NCBI GenBank assembly: GCA_047629195.1
Contig: JBLHWY010000001.1
Span: 62,001 to 126,000, forward strand
Direction of reading: 5' to 3'
DNA length: 64,000 nt
Origin: UBA4582 sp047629195
GTDB lineage: Bacteria; Pseudomonadota; Gammaproteobacteria; Pseudomonadales; Azotimanducaceae
Program-made: the position numbers and the translations under genes
Part shown: one piece after another, positions 33,473 through 42,710 of the stretch
How positions within the stretch are numbered: position 1 is the stretch's first letter
Layout: the number at the start of each line of letters is the position of its first letter
The notes under the pieces: model-generated
Told to the model about the DNA's origin: nothing
Seen by the model: only the letters and a program-made list of their open reading frames with translations
The model's database searches: none

Positions 33473-35323
33473 ATGTTGATTCTTGAACCCTTGGCAGCTT
33501 TTGCGCTTATCAGTCTACTTGTTATTGTTGCGCAGATCTCTGCATGGCAGTTGCGTTTACCCGCGATTTTGTTTCTTCTCATCGCGGGTTTGCTGGTAGG
33601 CCCTGTTGCGGGGATTTTGTCTCCAGATGACCTGTTTGGAGATCTGTTGTTTCCGTTGGTTTCTCTTGCTGTCGCTGTGATCTTGTTCGAAGGAAGTATG
33701 ACGCTCAAATTCAGCGAACTTCAGGGCATCGGCTCCTCTGTTCGTAACCTGGTGACCATTGGCGCGCTCGTGACCTGGGTCATCACCAGTATCACCGTCC
33801 ATTATTTTATTGGCTTTGACCTGAAACTTGCGTTTCTTTTCGGGGCCGTGGTCGTTGTGACTGGACCCACAGTGATCGTCCCGATGTTACGGACTGTGAG
33901 ACCCAATTTGAAAGTGGCCAACGTGCTTAGATGGGAAGGCATTATTATTGATCCATTGGGCGCGCTGCTTGCTGTGCTGATGTTTTCTTTTTATATATCA
34001 ACCACTGGCAGTTCAGCGCTTAGTAGCATGGCGACAATCTTTGCCGTAATGCTTTTGGTAGGCTTAGTTTTGGGGCTAGGAGCAGGGTTTGGTCTTGGGC
34101 AATTACTTAAGCGGGATTGGATTCCGGAACATTTACATTCAGTTGTCACGCTGTTACTGGTATTTCTCGTTTTTGTTGCGGCAGATAGCATTCAACATGA
34201 GTCGGGCTTGTTGGCAGTGACAATTTTTGGTGTAGCGATGGCGAACCAAAAAGATGTTGAGATTGAAGATATCCTAGGCTTCAAAGAAACATTGAGTATT
34301 TTGCTAATTAGTGGATTGTTCGTCCTGCTTGCCGCGAGGGTTGATTTCGACACGCTGACTTCGGTGGGATACGGCGCGTTGGTCCTTCTATTTATTATCA
34401 TGTTTGTGGCTAGGCCTGCGGCAGTAATGCTCTCCACGTTAGGGAGTAGTCTTACCATGCAAGAGAGATTGTTGATCTCCTGGATTGGTCCGCGTGGGAT
34501 CGTATGCGCCGCAGTTGCTGCTCTCTTTGCGCTCCGACTGGAAGAGCTTGGAATCCCCGAGGCGAAACTTTTTGTACCTTTGGCGTTCCTGATTATCATA
34601 GGCACAGTTGTTGTTCAGAGCATCACAGCTAAGCCTGTTGCCAACTTGCTTGGTGTCCGTGATCCGGCGCCATCAGGCGTGCTCTTTATTGGGGCAGGTA
34701 TTGTGCCCCAGACACTGGCTGCTGTTTTAGAGGAAGCTGATCTGTCCGTTACGTTGGTGGACAGCAATTATGACAATGTTCGAACTGCAAGAATGAAAGG
34801 GTTTACAACTTATTACGGCAACCCTGCGTCTGAACACGCTGACACGCATCTTGAATTAGCTGGTTTAGGTAAGCTAATGGCGATGTCTGGACGTTCAGAT
34901 TTTGATGTGTTGATGGGGGTCAATTTCAAGTCCGTATTTGGTGCTAAGAGCATTTACGAACTTCCCACGAACGCTGAGGGAGTGACGGACAAACATCTTA
35001 TATCTCATCGTTTTCGAGGACAACGCTTGTTTCAGGACGACGTAACTTACAATAAAATTGCCGGTTGGATAGCTAAGGGTGCCGAGATCAAATCAACTCT
35101 CCTGACAGATGAGTTTGGATTGGCTGAGTACGAACAAAGATATCAAGCTAGTGATGAAGACAGTAATCATGCGGTTTATGTGCCTTTGTTTGCCGTCGAC
35201 CCGAATGGTAAATTAAGCGTGTTTACGACGGAAAGTAATTTTCAGCCAGTTGATGGTTGGCGCATGATTAGCCTAATTCATCCTACCCAGAAAGTTGAGG
35301 ATGTTTCGAAAAGTGAAGTCTAA
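33473..35323 (+). CDS. Cation:proton antiporter with C-terminal nucleotide-binding domain
   Basis: About 616 residues. Some twelve hydrophobic helices (about 5-400) form a CPA-type Na+/K+:H+ exchanger, with LPAILFLLIAGLLVGP, GAVVVVTGPTVIVPMLR and WIGPRGIVCAAVAALFAL as recognisable motifs. The C-terminus has a Rossmann-type RCK/TrkA-N start (VLFIGAGIVPQTLAAVLEEADLSVTLVDSN, about 412-440) followed by about 180 less conserved residues. This NhaP-like architecture suggests regulation by nucleotide. It acts in the inner membrane. The ATG at 33473 is preferred over an upstream TTG at 33455. Terminated by the hairpin at 35409. Confidence 0.9.
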   Translation: MLILEPLAAFALISLLVIVAQISAWQLRLPAILFLLIAGLLVGPVAGILSPDDLFGDLLFPLVSLAVAVILFEGSMTLKFSELQGIGSSVRNLVTIGALVTWVITSITVHYFIGFDLKLAFLFGAVVVVTGPTVIVPMLRTVRPNLKVANVLRWEGIIIDPLGALLAVLMFSFYISTTGSSALSSMATIFAVMLLVGLVLGLGAGFGLGQLLKRDWIPEHLHSVVTLLLVFLVFVAADSIQHESGLLAVTIFGVAMANQKDVEIEDILGFKETLSILLISGLFVLLAARVDFDTLTSVGYGALVLLFIIMFVARPAAVMLSTLGSSLTMQERLLISWIGPRGIVCAAVAALFALRLEELGIPEAKLFVPLAFLIIIGTVVVQSITAKPVANLLGVRDPAPSGVLFIGAGIVPQTLAAVLEEADLSVTLVDSNYDNVRTARMKGFTTYYGNPASEHADTHLELAGLGKLMAMSGRSDFDVLMGVNFKSVFGAKSIYELPTNAEGVTDKHLISHRFRGQRLFQDDVTYNKIAGWIAKGAEIKSTLLTDEFGLAEYEQRYQASDEDSNHAVYVPLFAVDPNGKLSVFTTESNFQPVDGWRMISLIHPTQKVEDVSKSEV

Positions 35324-35408
35324 AAGTGACTTTTAGCAGAGAGAAGGCATCAGCCGCTGTCGTTAGTCTCAGATCGAAATCAAACGGTAACCTTTGAGTT
35401 AAATTCAA

Positions 35409-35432
35409 GCTCTCCAAGAGGAGAGCGTTTTT
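35409..35432 (+). terminator. Rho-independent terminator after the antiporter
   Basis: GCTCTCC (35409-35415) pairs with GGAGAGC (35420-35426) over a four-base loop, followed by GTTTTT. It lies about 85 bases after the antiporter stop and before the metallophosphoesterase. A second, weaker hairpin (CTAAAAGT/ACTTTTAG) overlaps the stop codon. Confidence 0.85.
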
Positions 35433-35474
35433 CTAGTGTGAGCCTTCAGTGAGGCAGAGAGTTATGTTTAGTTC

Positions 35475-36608
35475 ATGAGTGAGAGTGTCAGTACAAAAGA
35501 CGAAGCCAGTAAGGAAGCTGATCGTAGCGCCACCGAAGGGAATGTTCGGCGTTCCGTCTGGTTGAACTTCTACCTGATGGCGATTCTAATGCACGTGCCT
35601 GTGTTTGTTTATCCTATTTTGAGGCTTGCACATTGGCTTGATTTAAATGCACTAATGACTTTGCTGATTCTAGTGCCCCTTACTGGAAGCCAAATATTGA
35701 GTAGAGCCTTCTTGCGTGATCGGAATCAGGTCTGGGCGATACTGTTACGTCGAGCCTCTGATCTTTGGTTGGGGATGAGCGCGTTGGTGTTATGTTCTCT
35801 TATGTTTTTTGAAATCCTGGTTTTTGCTGACCTTGTTAGCGGCAGGAATGCGGCTATTAGTGTCATTTCAATTTCTTCGCTGGTTGCATTGCTAGGAACA
35901 TTGAATGCCCTTACACCGTCAGTTGTCGTCGTAAAATTTAAGGCGCCGGAATTGAAGAGCCCGGTGCGGTTTGTGCAAATTTCTGACGTTCATATCGGTT
36001 CTAGAAGTCGAAGGTTTCTAGAGAAAGTGATTTTCAAGGTGAATTCTTTGAACCCTGATTTCCTTTGTATCACGGGTGATTTCATTGATGCAGCTGGTAT
36101 TGAAGAAGAAACGCTGGTCTCTCTGAAAAGTGTTGCGGGGCCCGTTTACTACTGCACGGGCAATCACGAGAAATATGAAGACTTTGAAGATATTATGATC
36201 AGACTCGACAACTTAGGTGTTGTTGTATTAAGAGATGCTTGTTTGCACCATCGAGAAGATCTTCAGGTGATCGGTATCGATGATATGGAAGATGCTATGC
36301 AGGTTCAGCGTCAGTTGGGTCGATTGGAGATTGATCCTAAGGCATTCAACTTAGTATTGTTTCACCGTCCCCGAGGTCTCGAAGCCGCAGCTTCGGCAGG
36401 CGTAAACCTGATCATAAGCGGGCACACGCATAACGGCCAAATATATCCCTTTAACTTCCTAGTAAGCAGGGTGTTCGATAGAATCAAAGGTATGTATCAG
36501 ATCGGCAATGCCCGGCAGTATGTGAATGAAGGCACGGGTACATGGGGACCGATAATGCGAGTTGGGACCCGTAGTGAAATTACCCTGTTTGAACTTACAC
36601 CAGAATGA
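35475..36608 (+). CDS. Membrane-anchored metallophosphoesterase
   Basis: A 377-residue protein with about four membrane segments in the first 150 residues and a calcineurin-like phosphoesterase domain after them. Metal ligands are visible in FVQISDVHIGSRS (Asp and His, about 167-172), CITGDFIDA, CTGNHEKYED and IISGHTHNGQIYPF. This resembles YkuE/YaeI-type enzymes that act on lipid or nucleotide phosphates; the substrate is unknown. The C-terminal EGTGTWGPIMRVGTRSEIT is typical of the family. It lies downstream of the antiporter's terminator, so it has its own promoter. Confidence 0.87.
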   Translation: MSESVSTKDEASKEADRSATEGNVRRSVWLNFYLMAILMHVPVFVYPILRLAHWLDLNALMTLLILVPLTGSQILSRAFLRDRNQVWAILLRRASDLWLGMSALVLCSLMFFEILVFADLVSGRNAAISVISISSLVALLGTLNALTPSVVVVKFKAPELKSPVRFVQISDVHIGSRSRRFLEKVIFKVNSLNPDFLCITGDFIDAAGIEEETLVSLKSVAGPVYYCTGNHEKYEDFEDIMIRLDNLGVVVLRDACLHHREDLQVIGIDDMEDAMQVQRQLGRLEIDPKAFNLVLFHRPRGLEAAASAGVNLIISGHTHNGQIYPFNFLVSRVFDRIKGMYQIGNARQYVNEGTGTWGPIMRVGTRSEITLFELTPE

Positions 36609-36722
36609 ATCCATACAAGAATGAATGTACGCATTGAACTATTTATAAAACCATCCATAAACCTATGAACTGGTACTTCGAAAAAGTACCGCAATCCAAA
36701 TTCAGAACACAAGGAATGATAA

Positions 36723-37916
36723 ATGTCATCAGCAACTGGTTCTCTAGAAAGTTTTCGAACTGAAGTTTCAACTTGGCTTGTAGAAAATTGTCCTGCAAGC
36801 ATGCGCACCCCTTTGCCGGCAAGTGAGCACCCGGGTGGTGGAAAACGCGCGCAATATAAGAACCCCGACACTAAGGTTTGGATGGATCGAATGGCTGCGA
36901 AAGGCTATACCGCGCCGACTTGGCCGACTGAATATGGTGGAGCTGGCCTTAATGCTGACCAAAACACGGTGTTGCGCCAGGAGCTAGGGAATATTAATGC
37001 TCGCCCAGCTTTGGCTGGCATGGGGCTTTCGATGATTGGGCCTGCGTTGTTAGAGTACGGTAGTGAAGAGCAGAAAGCTGAACATCTACCTAAAATTGCC
37101 TCCGGCGAAATTTGGTGGTGTCAAGGTTACAGTGAACCCAATGCGGGATCAGACCTTGCTAGCCTGCAGACTAAAGCTATTGTTGATGGCGATGATTATA
37201 TTATCAATGGCCAGAAAGTTTGGACTTCAGGCGCTAATAATGCGGATTGGATTTTTTGTCTAGTGCGTACAGATTTTGACGCGCCTAAGCATAACGGTAT
37301 AACTTTTATACTGTTTGATATGACGACTCCGGGCGTTACAGTGAAACCTATTAAGCTTATTAGCGGACTGTCTCCTTTCTGCGAAACGTTCTTTGAAGAT
37401 GTACGTGCGCCAAGAAAGAATGTGATAGGTACGGTTAACGATGGCTGGACTGTTGCGAAACGATTACTTCAGTACGAGCGCACCATGATCGGCGGTGGTG
37501 GTGGCGGGCAAAAGACTAAGTCTCTGCCGGAGATAGCAACTGAGTACGTTGGTTTGCAAGATGGCAAGCTAACAGATAGTAATCTTCGTTCGGAAATTGC
37601 CAAGCATACAATGAATTCGCGGGCGTTTGGCTTGACAACTCGGAGGAGTGTTGAAGAATCGAAATCAACTAAAGCGCCGAGTTTTGTCTCTTCCATGTTT
37701 AAGTATTATGGCACTGAACAAAATATTGAACGTTATGAATTGATGATCAAGGCCATGGGTTCGCAGATGTTGGGTTGGGAAGGAGATCAGTTCAAAGATA
37801 GTGAGCTAACAGATACGAGAGCCTGGTTAAGATCAAAGGCTAATTCTATTGAAGGCGGAACATCAGAAGTGCAACTTAATATTGTAGCTAAGCGAGTGTT
37901 AGGTTTACCAGACTAG
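36723..37916 (+). CDS. Acyl-CoA dehydrogenase
   Basis: A 397-residue flavoprotein oxidising an acyl-CoA to the 2-enoyl-CoA. Landmarks are YSEPNAGSDLASLQT (about 136-150), DDYIINGQKVWTSGAN, FEDVRAPRKNVIGTVNDGW, and SIEGGTSEVQLNIVAKRVLGLPD at the C-terminus. The last segment replaces the usual EGT-x-x-IQ. A run of six Gly (about 257-262) interrupts the middle helices. It resembles the FadE subgroup used for steroid or branched substrates. Its TAG overlaps the stop of the convergent PilZ gene in a shared CTAG (37913-37916). Confidence 0.9.
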   Translation: MSSATGSLESFRTEVSTWLVENCPASMRTPLPASEHPGGGKRAQYKNPDTKVWMDRMAAKGYTAPTWPTEYGGAGLNADQNTVLRQELGNINARPALAGMGLSMIGPALLEYGSEEQKAEHLPKIASGEIWWCQGYSEPNAGSDLASLQTKAIVDGDDYIINGQKVWTSGANNADWIFCLVRTDFDAPKHNGITFILFDMTTPGVTVKPIKLISGLSPFCETFFEDVRAPRKNVIGTVNDGWTVAKRLLQYERTMIGGGGGGQKTKSLPEIATEYVGLQDGKLTDSNLRSEIAKHTMNSRAFGLTTRRSVEESKSTKAPSFVSSMFKYYGTEQNIERYELMIKAMGSQMLGWEGDQFKDSELTDTRAWLRSKANSIEGGTSEVQLNIVAKRVLGLPD

Positions 37917-38302
37917 TCGTATCCTTCTGGCCGGGTTATTGGTTGTGCGAGTAGCGCAGCCATTAACTCTTTCCAGCGCTGTATGTCCGTATCATCCGAT
38001 TCAAATAGAAGAAATCCGAGCCTGTGACCTGTAGAGTCTGGATCGGGCCGTTTCCACATAATTTCCCCAACGAGAAAAATCGGCTCCTGATTTTTCATGT
38101 CGATGCATAGTCGGAGGATGCTACCCGCACTTATTTCATCATCAACAACAACCTGAATTCCATTCGCTGACAAGTCCAGTGAATTGCAGATAATAACATT
38201 GCCGGGAGCGGTTCCTGTTGAAGCAAGTGCCTCAATGAACACTGTTTCTTCAACTTCTATTCTTGTTTCGACTCGATGTTCATTCGCCGGTAAGGTCGTC
38301 AT
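37913..38302 (-). CDS. PilZ-domain protein
   Basis: A 129-residue protein that is almost entirely a PilZ domain, a cyclic-di-GMP receptor. The N-terminal HRVETRIEV (RxxxR motif, about 9-17) and SLDLSANGIQV ((D/N)xSxxG motif, about 41-51) supply the ligand-binding residues. GEIMWKRPDP and GHRLGFLLF follow. It overlaps the end of the DUF1631 gene by 23 bases, so translation is probably coupled and the two likely function together. Confidence 0.88.
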   Translation of the reverse strand: MTTLPANEHRVETRIEVEETVFIEALASTGTAPGNVIICNSLDLSANGIQVVVDDEISAGSILRLCIDMKNQEPIFLVGEIMWKRPDPDSTGHRLGFLLFESDDTDIQRWKELMAALLAQPITRPEGYD

Positions 38303-40124
38303 AACTTTTGTTCCTGTCTTGACGTAATTTTGTAACGACTTGTGCCAAGGTGTCTTCGAACTCGACGTTCTCTACCTGAATGTTTCCTTGCCCCGCCAAA
38401 ATGATTTCGGCGAGCTCCGTGGTTGAATACTCACCGAGTTTTATGCCTGCTCTACTTACGAATATCATTTTGTCAGCATTAGTAAGACGGACTGCCAACT
38501 TGCATTCTTCACTTTTTCCATCGGGTCCGTGCAGCGTTATCCAATTACCCACGTGAAGGGCTTGAATTTGTTTGATTATCCCGGCGACTGTTTCTGCATT
38601 TTCCTCTTTGCCAAATGCTGATTTTGCCTCGGCTAGGGAATCCGCATTTGCTCCTCTTATTCTTAGTAATTTAGCTTGTTCTGTAACTTTTGCAAGATCT
38701 TGAGCTTCGCTCGCTGCTTTTTGGCTAGCAGTTCTTCTTGCTGCGTCTTGGCGATCAAACTTGGCTTTTCTTTCTGCATACAGTCTTTGTTGGCGTTCGT
38801 GCTCTGCGATTAAACCTCGGTAGTGGGCGCTAAAAGTGCTCGAGAAGATCCGATCTTTATTCAGCGCTTTCAAAGCGCCGGATGACAAATAGTAGGCAAA
38901 TTCTGAGAAGCTTTTCTCCATGACCTTCATGCCGTTTCGGTTGGTAAAAACGAGCTGTTTCAGATCATCAGACTTCAGAACTAGCTTGATTCGCGTGCTA
39001 TTGTTTTCTTCCTCGAAACTGAACCATTGTCCGGCCTGATAGCCATCCACTTTTTTCAATAATAATCTGCTGACTTGTGAGCCGTACGCAACGTCATGGT
39101 TTAAGGTAATAGGAGAGAAACCCTCGAGCGCAAGATTCTCACCAGTGGCCAATAGAAAAAGTTCCTGCTCGAAGCTGTCCAGAGCATTTTCAGCGCTATC
39201 TGAGTCATGCTTCAGGGAAACGAGAAGTCCCCGGATTTCGTTAGGTAAACTTTCGATGATGCGAAATAACTTTTGTTTTTCATCGGCAATTACTTCAGAG
39301 GCTTGAGACAAGGGTTGGTAAACCCATACAATTTTTTCTGTGATTTTTGTTGCCTGTTGCCATTGCGCGCTGTTTATGCCGTGGCTGAGGTGGAGTAATT
39401 GTACTGAATCGAACCAAGGGTTCTGTAGAAAGTTGGTAATCGAAAGTGTCAGGCTCTGATCCTGAGTTGCGTTGTTGATCATGACAGCAGCTTCGTGCCG
39501 AGACCGCCTGGATCGAAGTACGCCTGCTTCGGAATTGGCGAGACGAGATTCTAATTTTTCTATTCGTTGATTTTCTTTCTCAAGAAATGTTTTAACTTCG
39601 CTAATGATTGAGGAAAGATTGGCCTCAGATTCTATTGCTGCGTTACAGGCATCTTTGAATTGTTCGTATGCTTTGTCACCAGCGCGGCCGAGTCCCGGAA
39701 CCCAGCCAATTAATGCTGATGCTAGATCATCCAGTAGATGCAACACCGAAACCGTGTTGCTCAGAGGCAGACCGGGGTATTGCAATATTTGATTTGATAA
39801 CAAGGGAATCAACTGGTGCGCCAGTACAGTTACCTCTGGTTCCAATTTGGCAAGTCTGAGTGCGAGGGTGGCGCAATCATCAATACAAGATAGAAGCGCA
39901 AATTCGGTTGAAGGCAGAGTATGTTCTCTGGCATGTTCGGCAATAACTGGAAGAATACGCGCAGAGCCAACTACATTCTCCGATGCGCGTTCGGCCAATT
40001 TAACCGTAAGGCTATTCAAAATGTCACGTATCTGCGATTTGGGCAATAAGGGTAGCGTACTTTCGGGCGCCGGATATCTGTTTTCCAGGGCGCGAATAAT
40101 GACTTCAGTTGACGGGACCAGCAT
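38280..40124 (-). CDS. DUF1631 family protein
   Basis: A 614-residue protein matching DUF1631, poorly understood proteins often found near PilZ genes and linked to cyclic-di-GMP or surface behaviour by context. Recognised stretches are FLQNPWFDSVQLLHLSHG (about 230), the DVAYGSQV to GQWFSFEEENNSTRIKLVLKSDDLKQLVFTNRNGMKV block (about 365-415), and a second copy GNWITLHGPDGKSEECKLAVRLTNADKMIFVSRAGIKLGEYS (about 545-586). The two blocks have a PilZ-like or beta-barrel flavour. A coiled-coil stretch (about 440-500, rich in Arg, Lys, Glu, Ala and Gln) separates them. It is upstream of and overlaps the PilZ gene. Confidence 0.82.
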   Translation of the reverse strand: MLVPSTEVIIRALENRYPAPESTLPLLPKSQIRDILNSLTVKLAERASENVVGSARILPVIAEHAREHTLPSTEFALLSCIDDCATLALRLAKLEPEVTVLAHQLIPLLSNQILQYPGLPLSNTVSVLHLLDDLASALIGWVPGLGRAGDKAYEQFKDACNAAIESEANLSSIISEVKTFLEKENQRIEKLESRLANSEAGVLRSRRSRHEAAVMINNATQDQSLTLSITNFLQNPWFDSVQLLHLSHGINSAQWQQATKITEKIVWVYQPLSQASEVIADEKQKLFRIIESLPNEIRGLLVSLKHDSDSAENALDSFEQELFLLATGENLALEGFSPITLNHDVAYGSQVSRLLLKKVDGYQAGQWFSFEEENNSTRIKLVLKSDDLKQLVFTNRNGMKVMEKSFSEFAYYLSSGALKALNKDRIFSSTFSAHYRGLIAEHERQQRLYAERKAKFDRQDAARRTASQKAASEAQDLAKVTEQAKLLRIRGANADSLAEAKSAFGKEENAETVAGIIKQIQALHVGNWITLHGPDGKSEECKLAVRLTNADKMIFVSRAGIKLGEYSTTELAEIILAGQGNIQVENVEFEDTLAQVVTKLRQDRNKSYDDLTGE

Positions 40125-40215
40125 AGGAGTCGTTGGAAAACAAGTTGAGAATGATGTTACCAGCCAAAGTTAGCGAGCAGAAGCTGGAATTTCTATTCTC
40201 AACGACTCCTTAAGA

Positions 40216-40998
40216 CTACCGACCTTTCCATTGTGGCGCGCGTTTCTCTAAAAATGCTTTTGTACCCTCTCGGGCATCCTCGCTGGAGCTGCAAATCCCT
40301 TGTAGCGTTGCTTCGTCGATGATCGTTTGTTCCAGACTGCTGTTGGCAGCTGTATTAACTGATTGCTTGGCGTAGCGTAGGGATAATGGCGCTCGTGTGG
40401 CGAGTTCCTGCGCCCAGGCAATTGTTTCGCTCATGAGGTTCTCAGGATCGACAACGCGATTACAAAGCCCAAGTTCTTTGCACTTACTAGCGCTGACTTT
40501 TTCTCCCGTCGCAATGAGTTCGTACGCGAGTTTTCGACCCAGTGTTTGGGTTAGGTGCCAAGTAGCACCTCCGTCAGGTATGAGTCCAATAAACGCAAAA
40601 GCTTGATAAATATAGGCGTTTTCAGCCATCACGGTGAGATCACAATTCATCGCAAATGCACTGCCAACACCAGCTGCTGCACCATTTACTGCACTAATCC
40701 AGGGTTTCGGCGCATTCGTTATATCCATCAGAATCGGTTTGTAGACCTGCAGGAGTAGGTTCTCAGAGGTGACTTTTGGCTTTGTCCTTTCTGCGAGATC
40801 AGCTCCGGCGCAAAATGAGCGCCCGCTTCCCGTTAAAATCACAACTGATATTTCATCGTTAGTATTTACTTCAGTTACCGCCTCGCCGAGATCAGTGAGT
40901 AATGCTCTGTTGAATGCATTTAGACTATCTGGTCGGTTGAGCGTGACTATTGCGATGGAACCATGTTGTTCCAGGATTAAGTTTTCGTATGTTCTCAT
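40216..40998 (-). CDS. Enoyl-CoA isomerase/hydratase, PaaG-like
   Basis: A 260-residue crotonase-fold protein. Oxyanion segments are TGSGRSFCAGADL and NGAAAGVGSAFAMNCDL. Both classical hydratase Glu positions are replaced (Ala in SAFAMNCDL and in YQAFAFIGLIPDGG), while Asp in IPDGG matches the catalytic Asp of PaaG-type enoyl-CoA isomerases. Isomerisation or another CoA rearrangement is therefore more likely than hydration. No paa genes are nearby. The end FLEKRAPQWKGR is typical. A palindrome (41031-41044) lies between it and the divergent GST. Confidence 0.87.
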   Translation of the reverse strand: MRTYENLILEQHGSIAIVTLNRPDSLNAFNRALLTDLGEAVTEVNTNDEISVVILTGSGRSFCAGADLAERTKPKVTSENLLLQVYKPILMDITNAPKPWISAVNGAAAGVGSAFAMNCDLTVMAENAYIYQAFAFIGLIPDGGATWHLTQTLGRKLAYELIATGEKVSASKCKELGLCNRVVDPENLMSETIAWAQELATRAPLSLRYAKQSVNTAANSSLEQTIIDEATLQGICSSSEDAREGTKAFLEKRAPQWKGR

Positions 40999-41030
40999 AG
41001 ATTTTAGTCCGTCTTGTGTGCAGAGTCGGT

Positions 41031-41044
41031 ATGATATTTATCAT
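41031..41044. promoter_or_regulatory. Operator-like palindrome between the PaaG-like and GST genes
   Basis: ATGATA-TT-TATCAT (41031-41044) is a perfect inverted repeat in the short divergent promoter region, followed by TGATGAAATCA. The binding protein is unknown. Confidence 0.35.
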
Positions 41045-41119
41045 AGTTGATGAAATCATATCTACATCACCCAGTGCAATCCCGCCTGGCAAGTGTCATC
41101 ACAACACAGGAAAAGTTTC

Positions 41120-41734
41120 ATGTATCAATTTTATTACGCACCCGGATCTTGCTCGTTCGCATCTCACTTAGCGTTGGAAATGTCGGGTGCGCCGTATAAA
41201 GCTATAAAATTGAATTTGGCCACTAACGCGCAACGAGAGGACCAGTATCTCAAAATTAACCCGAAGGGTAGAGTGCCAGCCTTAGTGTGTGATGAAGGCA
41301 CTCTCACAGAGAACCCAGCAATATTGTTATATCTTGCGCAACAATATCCAGATGCAAGGCTTGCACCCATCAATAATGCGTTCGAGCTGGCACGGGTAAG
41401 TTCATTCAATGCTTACTTAAGTTCTACAGTTCATCCGGCTCATTCGCACGGTGTTCGAGGGATTCGATGGGCAGATGACAGCGCAGCAATTGCAGAATTG
41501 AAACGAAAGATGCCCGAGGTGATGACAGAGTGTTTCGGGATGATTGAAAATGAAATGTTCGAAGGTCCGTGGGTTATGGGAGATGATTTTTCAATTAATG
41601 ACATTTACCTATTCACTATTGCCCAGTGGTTAGAGGCTGATAGGGTTGATATTTCTCAATTCCCAAATGTGATGGATCATCGGTTACGAATGCGCAATAT
41701 GAAGGTGGTTAAGACGGTACTAGCGCTACAGTAG
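41120..41734 (+). CDS. Glutathione S-transferase
   Basis: About 204 residues with the two-domain GST fold. The thioredoxin-like half has YYAPGSCSFASHLALEMSG (start, catalytic Ser or Cys region) and NPKGRVPALVCDEGTLTENPAILLYLAQQYP. The helical half has the GPWVMGDDFSINDIYLFTIAQW motif of GST N-capping boxes. Resembles the beta/theta-like bacterial class. The ATG at 41120 has AGGA eight bases upstream; a GTG at 41093 is less likely. Followed by a strong bidirectional hairpin. Confidence 0.88.
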   Translation: MYQFYYAPGSCSFASHLALEMSGAPYKAIKLNLATNAQREDQYLKINPKGRVPALVCDEGTLTENPAILLYLAQQYPDARLAPINNAFELARVSSFNAYLSSTVHPAHSHGVRGIRWADDSAAIAELKRKMPEVMTECFGMIENEMFEGPWVMGDDFSINDIYLFTIAQWLEADRVDISQFPNVMDHRLRMRNMKVVKTVLALQ

Positions 41735-41741
41735 TTCAATG

Positions 41742-41777
41742 GAATATCCAGGAATCATAGCTGAAACCTGGATATTC
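41742..41777. terminator. Perfect hairpin between convergent GST and SDR genes
   Basis: GAATATCCAGG (41742-41752) pairs perfectly with CCTGGATATTC (41767-41777) over 14 bases. There is no long T run, but its position between two convergent genes suggests a bidirectional terminator. Confidence 0.6.
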
Positions 41778-41840
41778 GGTCGTACGATTACAAATTACTT
41801 CTATAAATCAAGTGTACAAATCACTCGTACAAAGAATGTC

Positions 41841-42632
41841 TTATTTAGGCTGCATGCGGATGCCGCCATCCATTCGGATACATTCGGCATTGATATAATC
41901 ATTTTCAACAAGGCTTTGTGCCAAGTGAGCAATTTCATCAGGCATACCCAATCGTCGAGGATAGAGCACTTGGCTAGCAAGTGGCTGTATAGCCTGTTCA
42001 ATTTCTGGTGTCATTTCTTCCTGTCCACCCATCATTAAAGGCGTAACGATCAGGCCGGGTACGATGGTGTTTACCCTAATTCCAAGAACTGACAGGTCAC
42101 GAGCGATTGGTAGCGTCATGCCAACAACGCCGCCTTTCGATGCTGAGTAAGCAGCTTGACCAATCTGGCCGTCATAGGCAGCAACAGACGCTGTGTTTAT
42201 GATAACGCCACGGCCACCATCTTTATTAAATGGCTCATTTTCTGCCATTTTTTCTGCGCAAAGTCTTAGAACGTTGAATGTACCAACAAGATTGACCTGA
42301 ATAATCAGATTGAAATCCTTGAGCGGGAAAGGACCTTTCTTGCCCATGGTACGTTTGGCGTTGCCAATTCCGGCGTAGTTGCAGTTGATATGGATTGCGC
42401 CGAATGCTTTCATTGTGGCGTCGATGCCGGCTATAACGGAATCTTCGTCTGTCACATTGACGTTGCAGTAAATTACACTGCCTTCGTATTCAGCGGCAAG
42501 TGCGTTACCTTTCTCTTCGTTCATGTCGAAGATGGCACATTTTGCGCCGTTTGCGACAAAACGTTTGACGGTTGCACGACCCAGACCCGATGCGCCACCA
42601 GTTATAACAGCGACTTTATCTTTTAATTCCAT
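41841..42632 (-). CDS. 3-hydroxyacyl-CoA dehydrogenase type II-like SDR (HSD10-like)
   Basis: About 263 residues. Cofactor motif VITGGASGLGRA (about 9-20); catalytic Ser, Tyr and Lys in NTASVAAYDGQIGQAAYSASKGGVVGMTLPIARDL (about 147-181). The long insertion (IGNAKRTMGKKGPFPLKDFN) and TLPIARDL pattern fit the HSD10 family, which oxidises 3-hydroxyacyl-CoAs, including 3-hydroxy-2-methylbutyryl-CoA in isoleucine breakdown. The usual NNAG is NYAG here (NCNYAGIG). The ATG at 42632 has AAGGAG upstream; longer starts are rejected. Substrate is inferred from similarity. Confidence 0.86.
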   Translation of the reverse strand: MELKDKVAVITGGASGLGRATVKRFVANGAKCAIFDMNEEKGNALAAEYEGSVIYCNVNVTDEDSVIAGIDATMKAFGAIHINCNYAGIGNAKRTMGKKGPFPLKDFNLIIQVNLVGTFNVLRLCAEKMAENEPFNKDGGRGVIINTASVAAYDGQIGQAAYSASKGGVVGMTLPIARDLSVLGIRVNTIVPGLIVTPLMMGGQEEMTPEIEQAIQPLASQVLYPRRLGMPDEIAHLAQSLVENDYINAECIRMDGGIRMQPK

Positions 42633-42710
42633 GGATGCTCCTTGGTTATATTTGAATATGTATTTTGCGGTAAAAAATAACTCGGGCATTGTAACAGTGA
42701 CGCGCTGCGG

